64,000 nucleotides of DNA from contig CM044495.1 of the NCBI GenBank assembly GCA_024364805.1, forward strand, positions 45,968,540-46,032,539, in the 5' to 3' direction. The notes under the pieces are model-generated. The model searched no databases and was not told the origin of the DNA. It was given only the letters and a program-made list of their open reading frames with translations. Each line of letters begins with the position of its first letter. Position 1 is the first letter of the stretch. The stretch is from Euprymna scolopes (Eukaryota; Mollusca; Cephalopoda; Sepiida; Sepiolidae). A program made the position numbers and the translations under genes. This document shows positions 22,866-34,680 of this stretch, in pieces.

Positions 22866-23100
22866 ATTTTAATTTCTGATATCCAGTTAGATTATTTTCA
22901 TTTCTGATATCCAATTCGATTTTTTTTTTCATTTCTGATATCCAATTCGATTTTTTTTCATTTCTGATATCCAATTCGATTTTTTTTCATTTCTGATATC
23001 CAATTCGATTTTTTTTCATTTCTGATATCCAATTCGATTTTTTTTCATTTCTGATATCCAATTCGATTTTTTTTCATTTCTGATATCCAATTCGATTTAT
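22866..23100. repeat. Minisatellite, unit about 28-29 bp, about 8 copies
   Basis: The unit reads CATTTCTGATATCCAATTCG followed by A and 7-10 T. The first copies carry CCAGTTAGATTATT instead of CCAATTCGATT, so the array shows a clear left-to-right homogenisation gradient. Each unit holds a GATATC palindrome. Confidence 0.95.
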
Positions 23101-23757
23101 ATTTTGTATTATGGAGGCGAACAAATGCTATCTCAGGATAGAATTAATAATTTTAACAAATATCAACAACATTAAATCCATTGTATAAACACAAAATATA
23201 TTTAATTTTTCGTTACAAAGCCAGAATTCTGAAATTTTCGAATGCGTGTTTTGATTTTTGTTTGATAAGTTTTTTTACGTATTTATCGAATCAAAATCTA
23301 TTAAATAAAATTATAATACACAATATAACTGATAAAACACAAATTGAGGTGTTATATTTTTAAGTAACAATAATTCTTAAATTTTCGTAACTAATAAAAT
23401 ATAACTGCTACACTTTAATATTAGTAATGAATAAATAAATTGCTTTCAACAAATATGAACATATTAAACAGACATTATATAAAATGCGTGCGAATTTATA
23501 AACCTGTTTTTTTTTATCTTAAAATTTTCTTACAAATGCAAAACTATATTGTATGTAATCAATGAATGGAAGTTGTTTTCCGATGTTTGCACTCTCCAAA
23601 TCTCCAAACCGAAAACCAGAAAGTGGTCTTTTCGCAATAGTGCACAAGTACATATTTTCTCTCAGTAAAAAATAATCAAGATAATTTTTTATCAACGTTT
23701 AACATCTTACTGTTTTCAGAGCAGAACCTCGGGATATGGTATTAAGCCATTCCGGAT
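23101..23757. other. AT-rich DNA, no gene recognised
   Basis: No gene or repeat was seen. Confidence 0.6.
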
Positions 23758-24512
23758 TTTTTTTTTACATAGGCGTCACCACTTATCAAGGCCGATAGGT
23801 TACTCAAGGATAAGGGTTAAAGAGTGTAGAGTAGTCAAATGGACAATATAGTAATCGATAGTAATGGAAGTTCGGTAAATTTGTTAACTTAAGTGGAACG
23901 GCTCATCAGAAACTTGTTCACTTTGGACTTGAAGACAACCATATTATAGACAGCTGGAAAGCAAGAAAACGGAAGACAATTCCACAGGCGTGCAGTTCTA
24001 AGAAAGAAGCTTTGATCATGGAATCTATGTTTAGGTTTAGGCACAGATAAACAGTGTGTAAAATTATTGATAATGTTTTCAGCTAGTCTAGTGTTTCTTG
24101 TGAAAGTTTGGCGAGGGGGGACCATAGATTGAAGCTCAGTTGAACACTTTCCGCGAAAATAACGATAAAGCAGAGACAAACTCGCAACATCTCTTCTGTG
24201 AGATAGAGGTTGCAGCGAAGAGAAAAGGACATCTCCCACCAGGCAACAAAGTCTCTTTTGAACCATATCAAGGCAGGACAAGTCTTTTCTAGCAGCTACT
24301 GCCCATATGTGGACGTATCTGGCTCTTATATAGATAGAGAATTGCATCAGCAGTGAGATATCTACTGAATCGATAGAAGGATCCGACTATTTTTCCAGCG
24401 GCCTTGGCAACAGATTTTATGTACGTATTCCATTTAAGATCAGGAGTGAAGGTCAAGCCTAGAAGCCTGTCAAAACTTGAGGCCTCTCCAAGACGAGAGC
24501 CATTCATAAGGC
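23758..24512 (-). mobile_element. LINE family 1, copy D, 5'-truncated but uninterrupted
   Basis: Minus-strand frames 24289-24681 and 23889-24347 carry MNGSRLGEASSFDRLLGLTF, PDLKWNTYIKSVAKAAGK, YLTADAILYLYKSQIRP, then CHIWAVAARKDLSCLDMVQ, PPRQTFTRNTRLAENI, FFLRTARLWNCLPFSCFPA and VFKSKVNKFLMSRST before the stop. A short deletion with frame change lies near 24310 (the MEYCC part is lost). The 3' UTR ends in poly(A) at 23766-23758. The copy starts only after the RT palm, so it is a dead 5'-truncated insertion. It serves as the reference that shows copy C was once contiguous. Confidence 0.9.
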
Positions 24513-24624
24513 GAAATCGCCGTACGGCGGGGCATAAACAAAATTTTATAAAGTTATAAAAAAATAGTAAGATACAGTACAATATGTAATACACATGTAT
24601 ATGATTAAATAACATTATAATTAA

Positions 24625-24720
24625 CACCGTAAGGCGGGTCCAATACCGTAACCAGGGGTCGTAAAACATCGTATTCCACATCGTAACCTGGAAACAAATC
24701 GTATCCCGGAGCCACCGTAT
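24625..24720. repeat. Degenerate CGTA-motif short repeat
   Basis: Motifs of the form (C)CGTA-(T/A)-(C/A)C recur about every 15-20 bp: CACCGTAAGGCGGG, ATACCGTAACCAGGGG, GTCGTAAAACATCGTATTCC, CATCGTAACCTGG, ATCGTATCCCGG and CACCGTATCCCGGG. A related piece at 24514-24530 reads GCCGTACGGCGGGG. Pattern clear, origin unknown. Confidence 0.5.
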
Positions 24721-24939
24721 CCCGGGATTCTACTGCACTTGTATCATTTTGAGTCGACACTTATTAAAGTCAAGATCCATACGCTAACAAGTATTACTTT
24801 CACCGCTAAATAGAAAGATAGAGAAAACTATTAGAATACTAACATTGAGCAATTATACAATTTTTTTTATTTCTTAATGGGCAGTTTATTTAAACAGAAT
24901 TTAAACCTGAATTTGACACTATCCTAGTTGTACCTATTT

Positions 24940-25130
24940 ACTATGCCTCCCCACGGGACAGAGTTAGACACCAGGGTCGTTTTTTAACGTGGAGAAAAGG
25001 TACAAAAATAAAAATTGTCTCAGTCGTGAAGGATTTCTCCTCCACCGAAAGAGAACAAGAAAATGAAGTGTAGCATCTGAAGAACAGATATTACACTTTG
25101 ATCTTGACCAAAAGGCCAAGTTGTAACCAA
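24940..25130 (-). ncRNA. U2 snRNA-derived pseudogene or U2-headed repeat
   Basis: On the minus strand the first 50 bases (ACTTGGCCTTTTGGTCAAGA, then TCAAAGTGTAATATCTGTTC) closely follow the 5' domain of U2 snRNA, including stem-loop I and the branch-site-pairing region, where GUAGUA has become GTAATA. After that the match to U2 is weak, although CTCCACG...CGACCCTGGTGTC resembles the U2 3' domain CTCCACGCATCGACCTGGTA. The later body (GGAGAAATCCTTCA, TTAAAAA.CG.CC, CGTGGGGAGGCA) is shared with the cluster at 60.9-61.2 kb. The altered branch-site box and body make a functional U2 gene unlikely. Confidence 0.65.
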
Positions 25131-28084
25131 TAGCACAGCTGTCTGTTGGTAATGGGTTCCAGACTTGAAGCCATTACATAAAATGTCTTCACGTAAAAAT
25201 TCCGCCAGGTGCAAGGCTCATGGAACGAGGAAAAGATGTAGAATTATTTTACTACTAACATGGTCACGTATTTTATACCAATTAATAGCATAAATATTCA
25301 GATTTAAGCTAAACATTATCACAAGTTTTATTTTCTATTAAATAAATGTAATATTTTTATATCTATGATTCACTTGGTAACATAATCGCATGCTTATTAC
25401 AACAGGGTCAGAGATGGGCACAGGTTATGGAAACTCGCGCATATTTTTTGCATTATCCGCTATAGATGAGACGAACATTGTTTCAAGTGGTAAAACAAGC
25501 TTTACGTCATTGTTTAATATAATGTATATTAATATTTCTTCTTTCAACAAAGGAATTTCATATAATGGCTTTTTTTATTTTAGCATGTGCCTTTTTCTTA
25601 CTGGTAACACACTACATTGATCTCGGATAAGTTTAGCAAACAATGGTATTCTATATTATAGCTGTAGAAAATTTGCAATTATAAAGAGAAAGCAGCTTCC
25701 AATCCTGCCAAAATCAAAAGCATCATCAGCAACAACTGCACTTAGCCTGGACGGTGTTAACGGTAAAACTGCTTTTAGCAGTTCAGGAATTTTACACTGT
25801 GATTTAAAAAAAATTGAATTAATACAAACCTGACCTCATACAACGTGCCGCCCGTTTCAGGTTACGGAGAAAGAAAAACTGGCAGTTTTTGCTATTTATA
25901 GACTGATTGTCACGTGAGGTAACGAAAGTTGGGTGGGGGGATATGCAAATGAGATGCAGTCATTTTTTTTGTTTGTTTTGTTCTTTTTTTTTTAAAGCCT
26001 GAGTGTCAGTGAGTGAGGGTGTCTCTTTGGCGGAAATAACTTTTGACAGATGTGCACTGGGGTTTGATATCGATAATTCCGGGAAGGAGAACATAAGGGT
26101 TGGAAATTCTTTGTTTTGGATTTACTTCCTTATATCATGAACATATTTAACTGCATCAATACTGCCGGAAAATAAATCATAGATTGAGTAGGAGACATCT
26201 AATGATTTAAGGTGACCTTCTATACTGTTTTGTCGTTTACGATAGAACAAGTTTTATCAATTCCTTAGCACGCAACGTGATTAAGTATCATGTTTATATT
26301 CCCGAAAAAAAAAACCATTTCTTTTCCACATGAGTGTGCTGGCTGCTGCACTTATCACGTTCCATAATGCCTATTTGTATTGTTGGCGAAGATACACTGG
26401 AAAGGTAGACCCCGTTCAACGATCCGCCTGCGGTCTAAAACTATCAAACCCGGTAAGAGAAGATCGGGACTGTCAACCCCACTAAATACTGCAGACAAAC
26501 TAGACAGGTCAATTTTGTTTTTAATCAAGGTATTGTATTTAAATTTTATATACATGAGGAAAGCGAAGATCACAAACTCAATTCATACTCAAGTCATGTC
26601 AGAGATTATTCTGTTATACTGCGTTGCTACTGCTTGAAAAAGAATCTATTAGTAATTTAAAATACCCAAGTAAACCAAGACTGAAAGGCAGATGTTTCCG
26701 GCTTTCATTTTCCTTCCAAATCTCTAACCAGAGGAAAAGGATATAAGACGATTTTTGTGCTTTAAATATGTTTACAGCTGTTGAAAGCCAATGTTTTCCT
26801 ATCCTTATAGAAACATGAGATCAAACACTATTCATACCTTGCTCGTTTTGTGTATAGTTATAGTGCGAATCTGTTATACTGAGTGCTGGCTGTAAAAAGG
26901 GATAACTAAATGAATCCAATACTGATTAAAGAATAAATGAAGAGGAAGCATATGTCAATTAAAATCTTTTAATTTATTTGCAAGATTAATCATTAAAAGT
27001 TAAGATAACTTTTTAGGAATGTCTTGTTTATTCAGCCCTTTATCAGTGTGACTCTAAAGAAAACAACAGTGTTCTATTTTTGATGGTCGATCAATAGAAA
27101 ACAAAAGCTGCCTTCATTTCGAAAGCCTCTCCTAAAAATCGAGGCGTGGGTGAGAGTGTGTGCTACTAATCTTCCTCGCTGCCAATCTTATGCCGTAACT
27201 TCCTCTTTTCTCCATACCTTTTTTGCATTTTTCTCCGTCCCATCATCCTTGACTGGCGCACAACTACATTTCCTTCTATGAGTCTGACGCGCCACTTCGT
27301 CTCTTCCGCCTGTGTATAGCGCGCCATTTTGTCTCATGCGTCTTTGCCTGGCGCGCAGGTAGTTTGAGCAATTTTAATTGCCTTGATCCACTATACTGTG
27401 ATCGATCATCACTATTTTGTGTGGGTCCTGGATATGCTCTTAAACTATATGCAGTGGTGAGGCCCCAACTTGCGAGCTTTGGGGAATGTGGAGCCACCCT
27501 TTAATTGCCATTGCTCTCAGGTCCACTCTGACCGGGAATGGTAGTGCCTGTCAGGGTCCTTCCTATGGGTTAAATAGAAACGGACTTGAAAACAAATATA
27601 TTCTATTAAACAGAATTTCTTCAATCTTTGGATTCGGCATTAAATAGCCTGAAAAGGGTTCATATGCCGTAAAACAACCAACCAACTATTTTATGTAATA
27701 TGTTGAAAGTCATGACATTGCACGACAATCACTCTGGTGTCCTTAAATATATTGATAGCATTTACTATTACTTCCTCCACTTTCGCCTCCTAACATATTC
27801 AGGAATTTTAAATGTTGAAAACTCCAAATTAGTGTCTTGTGAATATAGTGAACATTTCATTGAAATTAGATACCGTTGGAAAGACTTACAGTTGCACTTT
27901 GATATTCGACACATATAGTGTACTGTAGAAATTCGTGACTACTTACATAGCATTTTTGCAGGAAGATTTAACACTAATAAAATCAATGATAGCAATATAG
28001 AATATATTTGAACTTTTACAGGAATTTCGGGCCGTATGGCGTCTTATACTAGCAAGAAACATTGACATCCGGTAGGACTTGCAT
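25131..28084. other. No gene recognised; two GC-richer patches
   Basis: Patch 26370-26520 (around CCGCCTGCGGTCTAAAACTA) is open on both strands but matches no family I know. Patch 27260-27690 is GC-richer and resembles a short retroposon, with two near-repeats CTGACGCGCCACTTCGTCTC and GTATAGCGCGCCATTTTGTC, a block ending GGTAGTGCCTGTCAGGGTCC, and a tail GCCGTAAAACAACCAACCAA. I could not place it in a family. Confidence 0.45.
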
Positions 28085-28600
28085 TATATGCTCTGCAAAA
28101 TTTCATAAGACGTCCAATTTGTAGTGGGATGGGGAGAAAATGAGTGACCACATTCAATACCGCCAGGACTAAGATTATTTAATTCAATAATTACAGGAAA
28201 CCTTCTCTCACCAATAACAATGGCCAAAAACACATTACCTGAAAGTACTTCCTTTAAACTTCTCGGTCTAACGTTCACACAGAACATGAATTGAAGCAGA
28301 TATATCGAGAGCATTGCAAAGGCTGCTGCGACAAAGGTGAACTCTCTCTACCGTGCTAGAATGCTACTTACGCCTGAAATTATCCAGTAGCTCTATAAGG
28401 CTATCATACGCCCATGTATGGAATACTGTTGTCACATCTGGGCTCGTGCATCTGCTGCTAGTTTTTAACTCCTGGATAAGGTTCAGAAGAGTGTTGCCAA
28501 CCTGATTATCAATCAACGGGTTTTACAGCGCTATCCGTCCTCTGGATTGATGGCTTTAGAAGATCTACGCGTTCCTCTCTTCAGATGAGGTGCCCCCGTT
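28085..28600 (+). mobile_element. LINE family 2 (Jockey/CR1-like) fragment, copy G
   Basis: The plus strand gives, across several frames, FNTARTKI-like, LLGLTFTQNMN, IAKAAATKVNSLYRARMLL, YKAIIRPCMEYCCHIWARAS and LDKVQK.VANLI, matching the post-palm region of copy E at 51.7-53.2 kb. The fragment starts after the YADD box and stops near 28600 without a 3' UTR. Frame breaks are numerous, so it is an old dead copy. Confidence 0.85.
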
Positions 28601-29535
28601 ATTGGCTACGATGTTCTCAATTGAACTTAAATATATGTACGCATAAAGTTACTTTTTACGCATGAACTAAATATCCACTATTGCATAGTTGAAATTATCA
28701 ATTTAGCAAATAGTTCATTCATTTCCTTTTAATTATTTAAAAACATTACTACTCTAATACTCGAAAATCGATTGTCAGACAAAGTATCTGGACATTTGTG
28801 TGAAAATACGACGTTCAAGGATGATGAAAAGTGCTATATTTATATAATTTTGTACAGACATTCTTAGTGTTTGTAGTTTCTTCTACGACGTTGCTGATCA
28901 AATGGATCGAAACGTATCTCTTGTCTAATTAAGACTGGGAATAAATCGATTTAAACCTTGCTAAGTACCTGTTGAGGCAGAAACTTGATCGAAATGGCAA
29001 TTGTCGATAGCAAAGATTAAATACAAGCAACGACACAGTGCATTAATATTTAGAATAGGACTCGATTCTTGAAGGTCATCGGCAATATGCAACACCTTTA
29101 TAAAAAGTTGTACAAGAAATCGATATGTGATAAATATACAGAACAAACACAAAAAACAATATAATGCGACGTCATCCCAGCTGACTACAACATGCTCGTA
29201 TTTTAATATAATATGCAACAATTCTACAGCTCTCCTCCTTATTATTCTAACAAAGACCACTTTCAATCACCGTTCACATGTAAACATTTATATACGAAAA
29301 ATTGTTGTACGCGTTTATAACTATACTGCTGACATAATTTTCAACGTAAACATGTAACGCTACCACATTGTATTTTATAATTAATATAAACTTTTTTTTA
29401 CTAAGATAACATTTCCGCAATGTTTCACTGATACGAATACCAAGATAACTTTGGCAGCAAGAAAACGTTTCCCGGACGTAAGATTCATATACTATTGAAA
29501 TGATTGATGTTATCTTATACATTTTCCTAATCTCT

Positions 29536-29992
29536 GTGTGTATGTGTGTGTGACGCGGTTTATCTCAGCCTACAGGCAATCCACCCAGGAAAGCAAGGTA
29601 TCGAAATGAAGCTTATGAGCCAGCGGATGTTTTAGTGATATTTATATCCATATTTGGCGTATGGAAATGAAAAAAAAAATGAAAAAAAATAACGATTTAC
29701 TAAACAACGTTTTATTTACTGGATATTTTTCCGGTATTCACCGGAAGTTATTATCTCCCTTAGTAAGTTCGATTTATTGTGTGTGTGTGTGCGTGCGTGT
29801 GCGACGCCGTTTATCTCAGCCTACCGACAACCCACCAAGGCAAGCAAGGTACCGAAATGAAGCTTATGAGCCAACGGATGTTTTAATGATATTTATATCC
29901 ATGTTTGGCGTATGTAAATGAAAAAATAAAATAAAATAAAAATAACGATTTACTAAACATTTTATTTACTGGATATTTTTCCGGTACAAGGA
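29536..29992. repeat. Tandem duplication, period about 251 bp
   Basis: Two copies lie head to tail: 29536-29777 and 29778-29992. Both run from a GTGTGTGTG stretch through GACGCSG, TTTATCTCAGCCTAC, AAGCAAGGTA.CGAAATGAAG, TATGAGCCA.CGGATGTTTTA, a (GA)AAAA stretch and AACGATTTACTAAAC to GGATATTTTTCCGGTA. Identity is about 90 percent by eye. GGTATCGAAATGAAGC has a passing resemblance to a pol III B box, but I do not call a tRNA-like head. Confidence 0.95.
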
Positions 29993-30029
29993 CTACAGTT
30001 TGCCTAATTGGGCAAACTTGAGTCCTTGT
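29986..30029. other. Imperfect hairpin, 19 bp arms
   Basis: The left arm CAAGGACTACAGTTTGCC and right arm GGCAAACTTGAGTCCTTG pair with about 16 of 19 positions around a TAATTG loop. It lies directly at the end of the second tandem unit, so it may be a remnant of the mechanism or of a small foldback. Too short to be a terminator claim in an animal. Confidence 0.8.
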
Positions 30030-30049
30030 AGTTAAAAAAGGAATGGATA

Positions 30050-33000
30050 CTTTGTATGCTATTCTATGAATGTACTCTAAGAATGCGTTAAATAAGTAAT
30101 GCTCCAGTAGAGCAACAAAATTAGGCACTGTCATTAGTCTTTCTCAAAATAGGAACCACCCAGAATTACGCATCTTTCGCTATCGATATCGGTTTCTTTT
30201 GTGGAACACCCTAGGATTGTATCTCAACCATGATATGACTTAGGTAACCAAGGTCGTATCATTTTAGAAACATGATGGGTGTTATGGACGAGAGGGGTAT
30301 ATTGCAAGAGGATGATATGTTTGCTGTCTTGCCTCGCCTTTTTTATTAATTAAAGTAAATCAGAAAGGACTCCTCTAATTGTGATAACATTGGTCAGGAA
30401 ACCCCTCATGACAACTCCAACCTGATGCCAGAAGACCGAACTTCACAATCCCAGTAGAGGGGTACACGTTTGACTTTTTTTTTGGGGGGGGGAGTATTGA
30501 GTACACGCAACCACTGCATTGACTGTTGTTCAGTTTCTGGGTCATAGTGACTTATTGGGAAAATAATTACGTGTCAATCTTTCAAAATGGTAGCTTCAAG
30601 TTGACTGACATATTGTACATCAATGAAAAGAGGCGAGGGTGAATAAATCCTAGAGTCGTTTCTTCAGATTTCCAGGCATTCTTGAATCTGCGAAGTCAGG
30701 GTTTTACAAGATAATATACTGCGAATTATTACTATTTGTTTCTTAGATTCCTATAAGTCTATTTTTGATGTGCGCCCTTTCATATACAATAACCGGATCA
30801 CGGCGCGACACTCAGGATTTTATTTCAGACTTGGCTTAGTTCAAACACACGTAACACAGAAATAATGATTCGTTCATATATATATATATAGGCTGCTATA
30901 TATCTCTTACAAATATATATTGTTCAGTGAAAATTAAAGCGAGACCAGACAAGTGCAGATTATTGAACATTTCCTATTTAATAAATAGCGGAGAGACGAA
31001 AATTTCAAATAACGAAAAGCGAAAATGCATCACTTAATTTCAAGGTTAATCGTTGCATATTTATTATTTACCAGTATTTTTTTAATCGATTATTGCGTCA
31101 TCATGACAGGAAACCTAAAACTGTAAGAAATAAACAATCTTAACATGAAAGGCACAGATGTTTCACAAAAATAGACTTTTATAAGTAAAAATTACTTCCA
31201 TTTAAAATGGTTTATTAATTCTCAGATTCAACTGCGATAAATAAAAATCGACTGTCCAAAATAAGCTTCAAATATATTAAAACTATTCTTTATTGTTGGT
31301 AGCTAAATGAATATTTGATAAGTCCAAATTTATAAGATGTAAAATATTGCAAAGTCGGCTACATATCTGCACATCACTGGTTTTCATACAAGTCTCGCGC
31401 ACACGAGGAGTACGTAAACAATTAATAGCGTTTAATGCCTGCTTTGTACAATTTATTATATTTAAATCTTATGTAATTAAAACTCTAAAGCCTGTATATG
31501 CATTTAGTTCTTTATTGTGTGTGCCAAGGAAGAAAATAAAAGCAAATTATACACATAAATAAATAATAAAAAGGAAAGCTTAAATAGTTTCATTTATATG
31601 AACGAACGTGATCCTAAAAATTGAGGATTTTATATTGTTACATCATCCCTTGGGGTCCTATTTCTAAATATTCCAGAAATAATCCGAATGTCGAGAGTCG
31701 TGGGCGGGAGCATGCGCCCGACAACATTTTGACCTCCCTCGCCGTCAAAATTTTTTATAATATAATTTATCACGATTTTAACTTAGAAACACAGTCTATG
31801 GCCTTTGAAGGCTTTACGTCAATTATTATTGAATTTAAAGAATTCGCCTTACAATGTCATACTAGAGAAAAGGAAAGACAACACCTTTTGGGGGAAATAG
31901 TTAACATAATCCTTTTTTTTTTTTTTTCGAAACTCCTAATATATACGAGTCGACGACAATTTAGATTCCAAAGTCTAGAAGTGTAAGCCATGTTTAGTTT
32001 CAGAACAGTTTCAGATAGTTCGTTGTTCTAAACAAGTCTTGAGAGGTGACTTGTTTGCAGTAGATAGTTCCACAGAGCAAAATATTTTTTACCGTGTCCA
32101 GACGGAAAAAAAACACGTGAAATTGCTACGGAAAAGGTTTAATATTTATGGAGCAATTCTGGTTTCTGATTGGTTGGTAGCAGAACGTGAATTAATTCGA
32201 TTCGTCAGTTCCTAGCAGCATCGTTTATAAATAGAATCGTCCGACTGTGTGGGATCATACCCCATTCTTCGTCCAAAATATTGCAACACAGTCAAGCAAT
32301 AAAAAAAATGAAGTTAAGTCTCTTCCAAAATGGTTGTGGTAGATGTACAAGCACACTTAAGCTTATTCATTTAGTTTCGTAATTACTCTTTTTCCTAAAT
32401 TGCCACTTGCTTGTTGATAACGAAGACCCAGAATCATTCGATAGTTGTGGACTGGGTGCGATATTAACAGAAATTGGCTGACTGTCTAAAATAATAGTTG
32501 TTTTTATCTTTGGCGCTAGAGTTGGTCAGGTTCTTTCTATCCAACCTCATTGGTTACTGCTCCTCTTCAGTTGAATGTCCTGCTGTTACCTATTTTGGGT
32601 CGTAAGGATCTTAGATCGTCACAATATTTATTGAAATAACAGTAAAAACAGCGAAAATACGCCCAACATGCTATTTTGAAAAAAGATTTATATAATTATG
32701 AAAAGCAAAAATTACAAAATTGAAAAAGGAGGTAGAAAATTAAAAAAAGGCAACTTTAGTTAAATACAATAAAGAGAAAAAAGAATATTACTTCAATTAG
32801 TCGAAGTTCTTCATGTAGTACTGAGATGTATTGCATTTTCTGAGTGATGTTTTCAAGATGTTTGTTTATTGAAATAAGGTGTTAGATTTACGTTCGATTT
32901 AGATGGGAAATGATTAATACACTTTTGGGATTTTGTAACGTGGAAAAGAGAATTCAGTTCTGAGGTGTGCAATTTGTTTCCGTGTTTTACTAGAGCATGA

Positions 33001-33624
33001 GTAGAATTGTTTCATATAGGAAAAACGTGAGAAATATATCTCTTTGCACAAAGAACTCTTTACTAGAACGTTAATAAGATTCCCTGAAATTTCGCATTTT
33101 ACGAATCAGTTATGATTTATTGCAGATAATTTTTATCGGTCTTTTAATTCTTTTCTTCGATTGCATTGGGCATCGCATAGATTGACTAATATTTCTTGGC
33201 AAATAAATACTGAAAATAAGTCCGTTTGACACTAGCAAACTACCCAGTCGATACAGTATCTTAACTGGTATGTTAAAAGTTGAAAAATATGAGGTAAAAA
33301 CGAAATTCATCGTAGGTATACACCTCAATAGAACCCAAATTCCTACAGGCTATCGACGATATGCCATTATCCTTATACAAAGGTGTGCAACAAATCGATA
33401 TTTGGTAAGTAAACGAAAGTTTCTAAAAAAAAAATCGCAGGGTACAGCATGATCGTTTTCAAGGACAATATTACATTCTTGTTGTCTGTCCTCTTAAATA
33501 AGCGTTTGTTCCCAGTTTAAAACATGGTTACGAATCGTGAAGGTGTTGTCCCGCGGTCTATCTTACAAGCACATAAACAGTTTTCGTCGAAGGCTTTAGT
33601 ATACGGTAGCATCCATATATTAAC
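30050..33624. other. No gene recognised; promoter-like patch near 32.2 kb
   Basis: The stretch is AT-rich. Features seen: a (TA)n at about 30877-30890, a T/G run at 30476-30491, a 20-base T run at 31912-31927, and a patch at 32160-32310 described separately. Open frame 31621-31986 has no recognisable domain. Confidence 0.5.
32160..32310 (+). promoter_or_regulatory. CCAAT/TATA-like promoter patch
   Basis: TGATTGGTTGG (inverted CCAAT) at about 32168 is followed about 55 bp later by TTTATAAATAGAA (TATA-like, about 32223) and then by GTCCGACTGTGTGGGATCAT where a start site would fall. AATAAAAAAAATGAAG follows near 32299. This spacing suits a pol II core promoter, of a host gene or an element, but no supported coding sequence follows. 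In such AT-rich DNA a chance match is quite possible. Confidence 0.25.
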
Positions 33625-34392
33625 AAGATAGCGTGTATTACTTCCTGTGTCACGCTTACATCCGGGTCGTTTAATTGCTATGTCCTTCCATTTCTTGTAT
33701 TAAATAATTTTACCAAAAATTCTTCATAAGTTTTGGTTTCAATTATAGCTGATGACACTAAAGTTATTTAATTTTTTTATAAATAATTTTAATTGGAATT
33801 CTTCATAATTTTAGTTTAGGATCGATTGTAGCTGATGGCATCGAAATCATCTATTTTTTTATGAATAATTTTACCATTTAGCTCATAAGTTTTGGTTTCG
33901 GTTTCAGCTAATGGCACTCAATAATCTTTTTTTGAAATAATTTTATCAATTCTTCAGAAGCCTTGATTTCGATTTTAGCTGATGGCACCTTAGTAATCTA
34001 TTTTGTTATAAATGATTTTATCATAAATTCTTAAGTTTTTGTTTCGGTTTCGATTATAGCTGAATGAACCAAAGTTATATATTCATAAGTTTGGGAGTCA
34101 GTTTCGATTCAATCTGATGAACCCAACTCATATAGATAACTATTTTATTTTTAAAATCGCAACTTTATAATGCATAAAATCGATACAAGATTAACTCTAT
34201 AATATATACCTAATCTGCAAGAATTAAAATATCATAATTAAGCGTATTTTACTGCATGGCTAAGTTGGGCGTCCCTGTTAGCTTGGATAAATACTTCAAT
34301 TTCACCAAAATATCTTAATATCAGAGCGTTTCCATTTACGCTGAATATCTACAGAATGCCAACATCAATATATTACATATAAATCAATCCTC
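33625..34392. repeat. Minisatellite-bearing repeat L, long copy (about 6 units)
   Basis: The internal array at 33710-34130 has five to six diverged units of 75-95 bp built on TTCATAAGTTTTGGTTTC, GATTATAGCTGATGGCAC and a T-rich spacer ATAAATAATTTTACC. The flanks match the short copy at 18590-19055 on both sides: AGATAGCGTGT.TTACTT at left, and GCAACTTTATA, AAAATCGATA.., GCGTCC.TG.TAGCTTGGATAAAT and ATATTACATATAAAT at right. A lone unit-like piece also occurs at about 54998-55045. Confidence 0.85.
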
Positions 34393-34483
34393 TGTGGAAT
34401 CTCCACAGGTCTCGCTCGTATAAAACTACTCTTATATCACATGTTTGCATTTAGTTTACTTTTGTCTTGATATGCATATATTC

Positions 34484-34680
34484 TCTACAATGTAATGTAG
34501 ACTACAATGTATTGTGGATTTTCACCGGGGGAAGGTATGTGAGGCTTCCTCTCGATGTGTCACGGTGAGACTCCAACAGGAAAAGGCAATCAATCGGTTT
34601 GATTGAAAAGTGGTTGATTTCACTGAGTTCGATGGCATTAAAACTATTAGATTTGTTAATTAATTGTAAATCTGCATTCA
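34484..34680. repeat. Dispersed repeat pair M, copy 1
   Basis: It is collinear with 36704-36868: TCTCTACA.TG.AAT.TAGAC, TACAATGTATTGT.GATT, GA.AAGGCAATCAAT and TTTGATTGAAAA are shared in order. The core CAATCAATCGGTTTGATTG is a short palindrome. No coding. Upstream, at 34388-34405, CTGTGGAATCTCCACAG forms a hairpin like the one at 51308-51325. Confidence 0.7.

Noticed and set aside
22866-23100. CRISPR-like array
   Set aside because: The repeat units are contiguous without unique spacers and the genome is clearly animal.
26355-26637. Possible host exon open on both strands around 26.4-26.6 kb
   Set aside because: Neither translation resembles a known protein and I see no convincing paired splice sites; it stays as an unexplained GC-richer patch.
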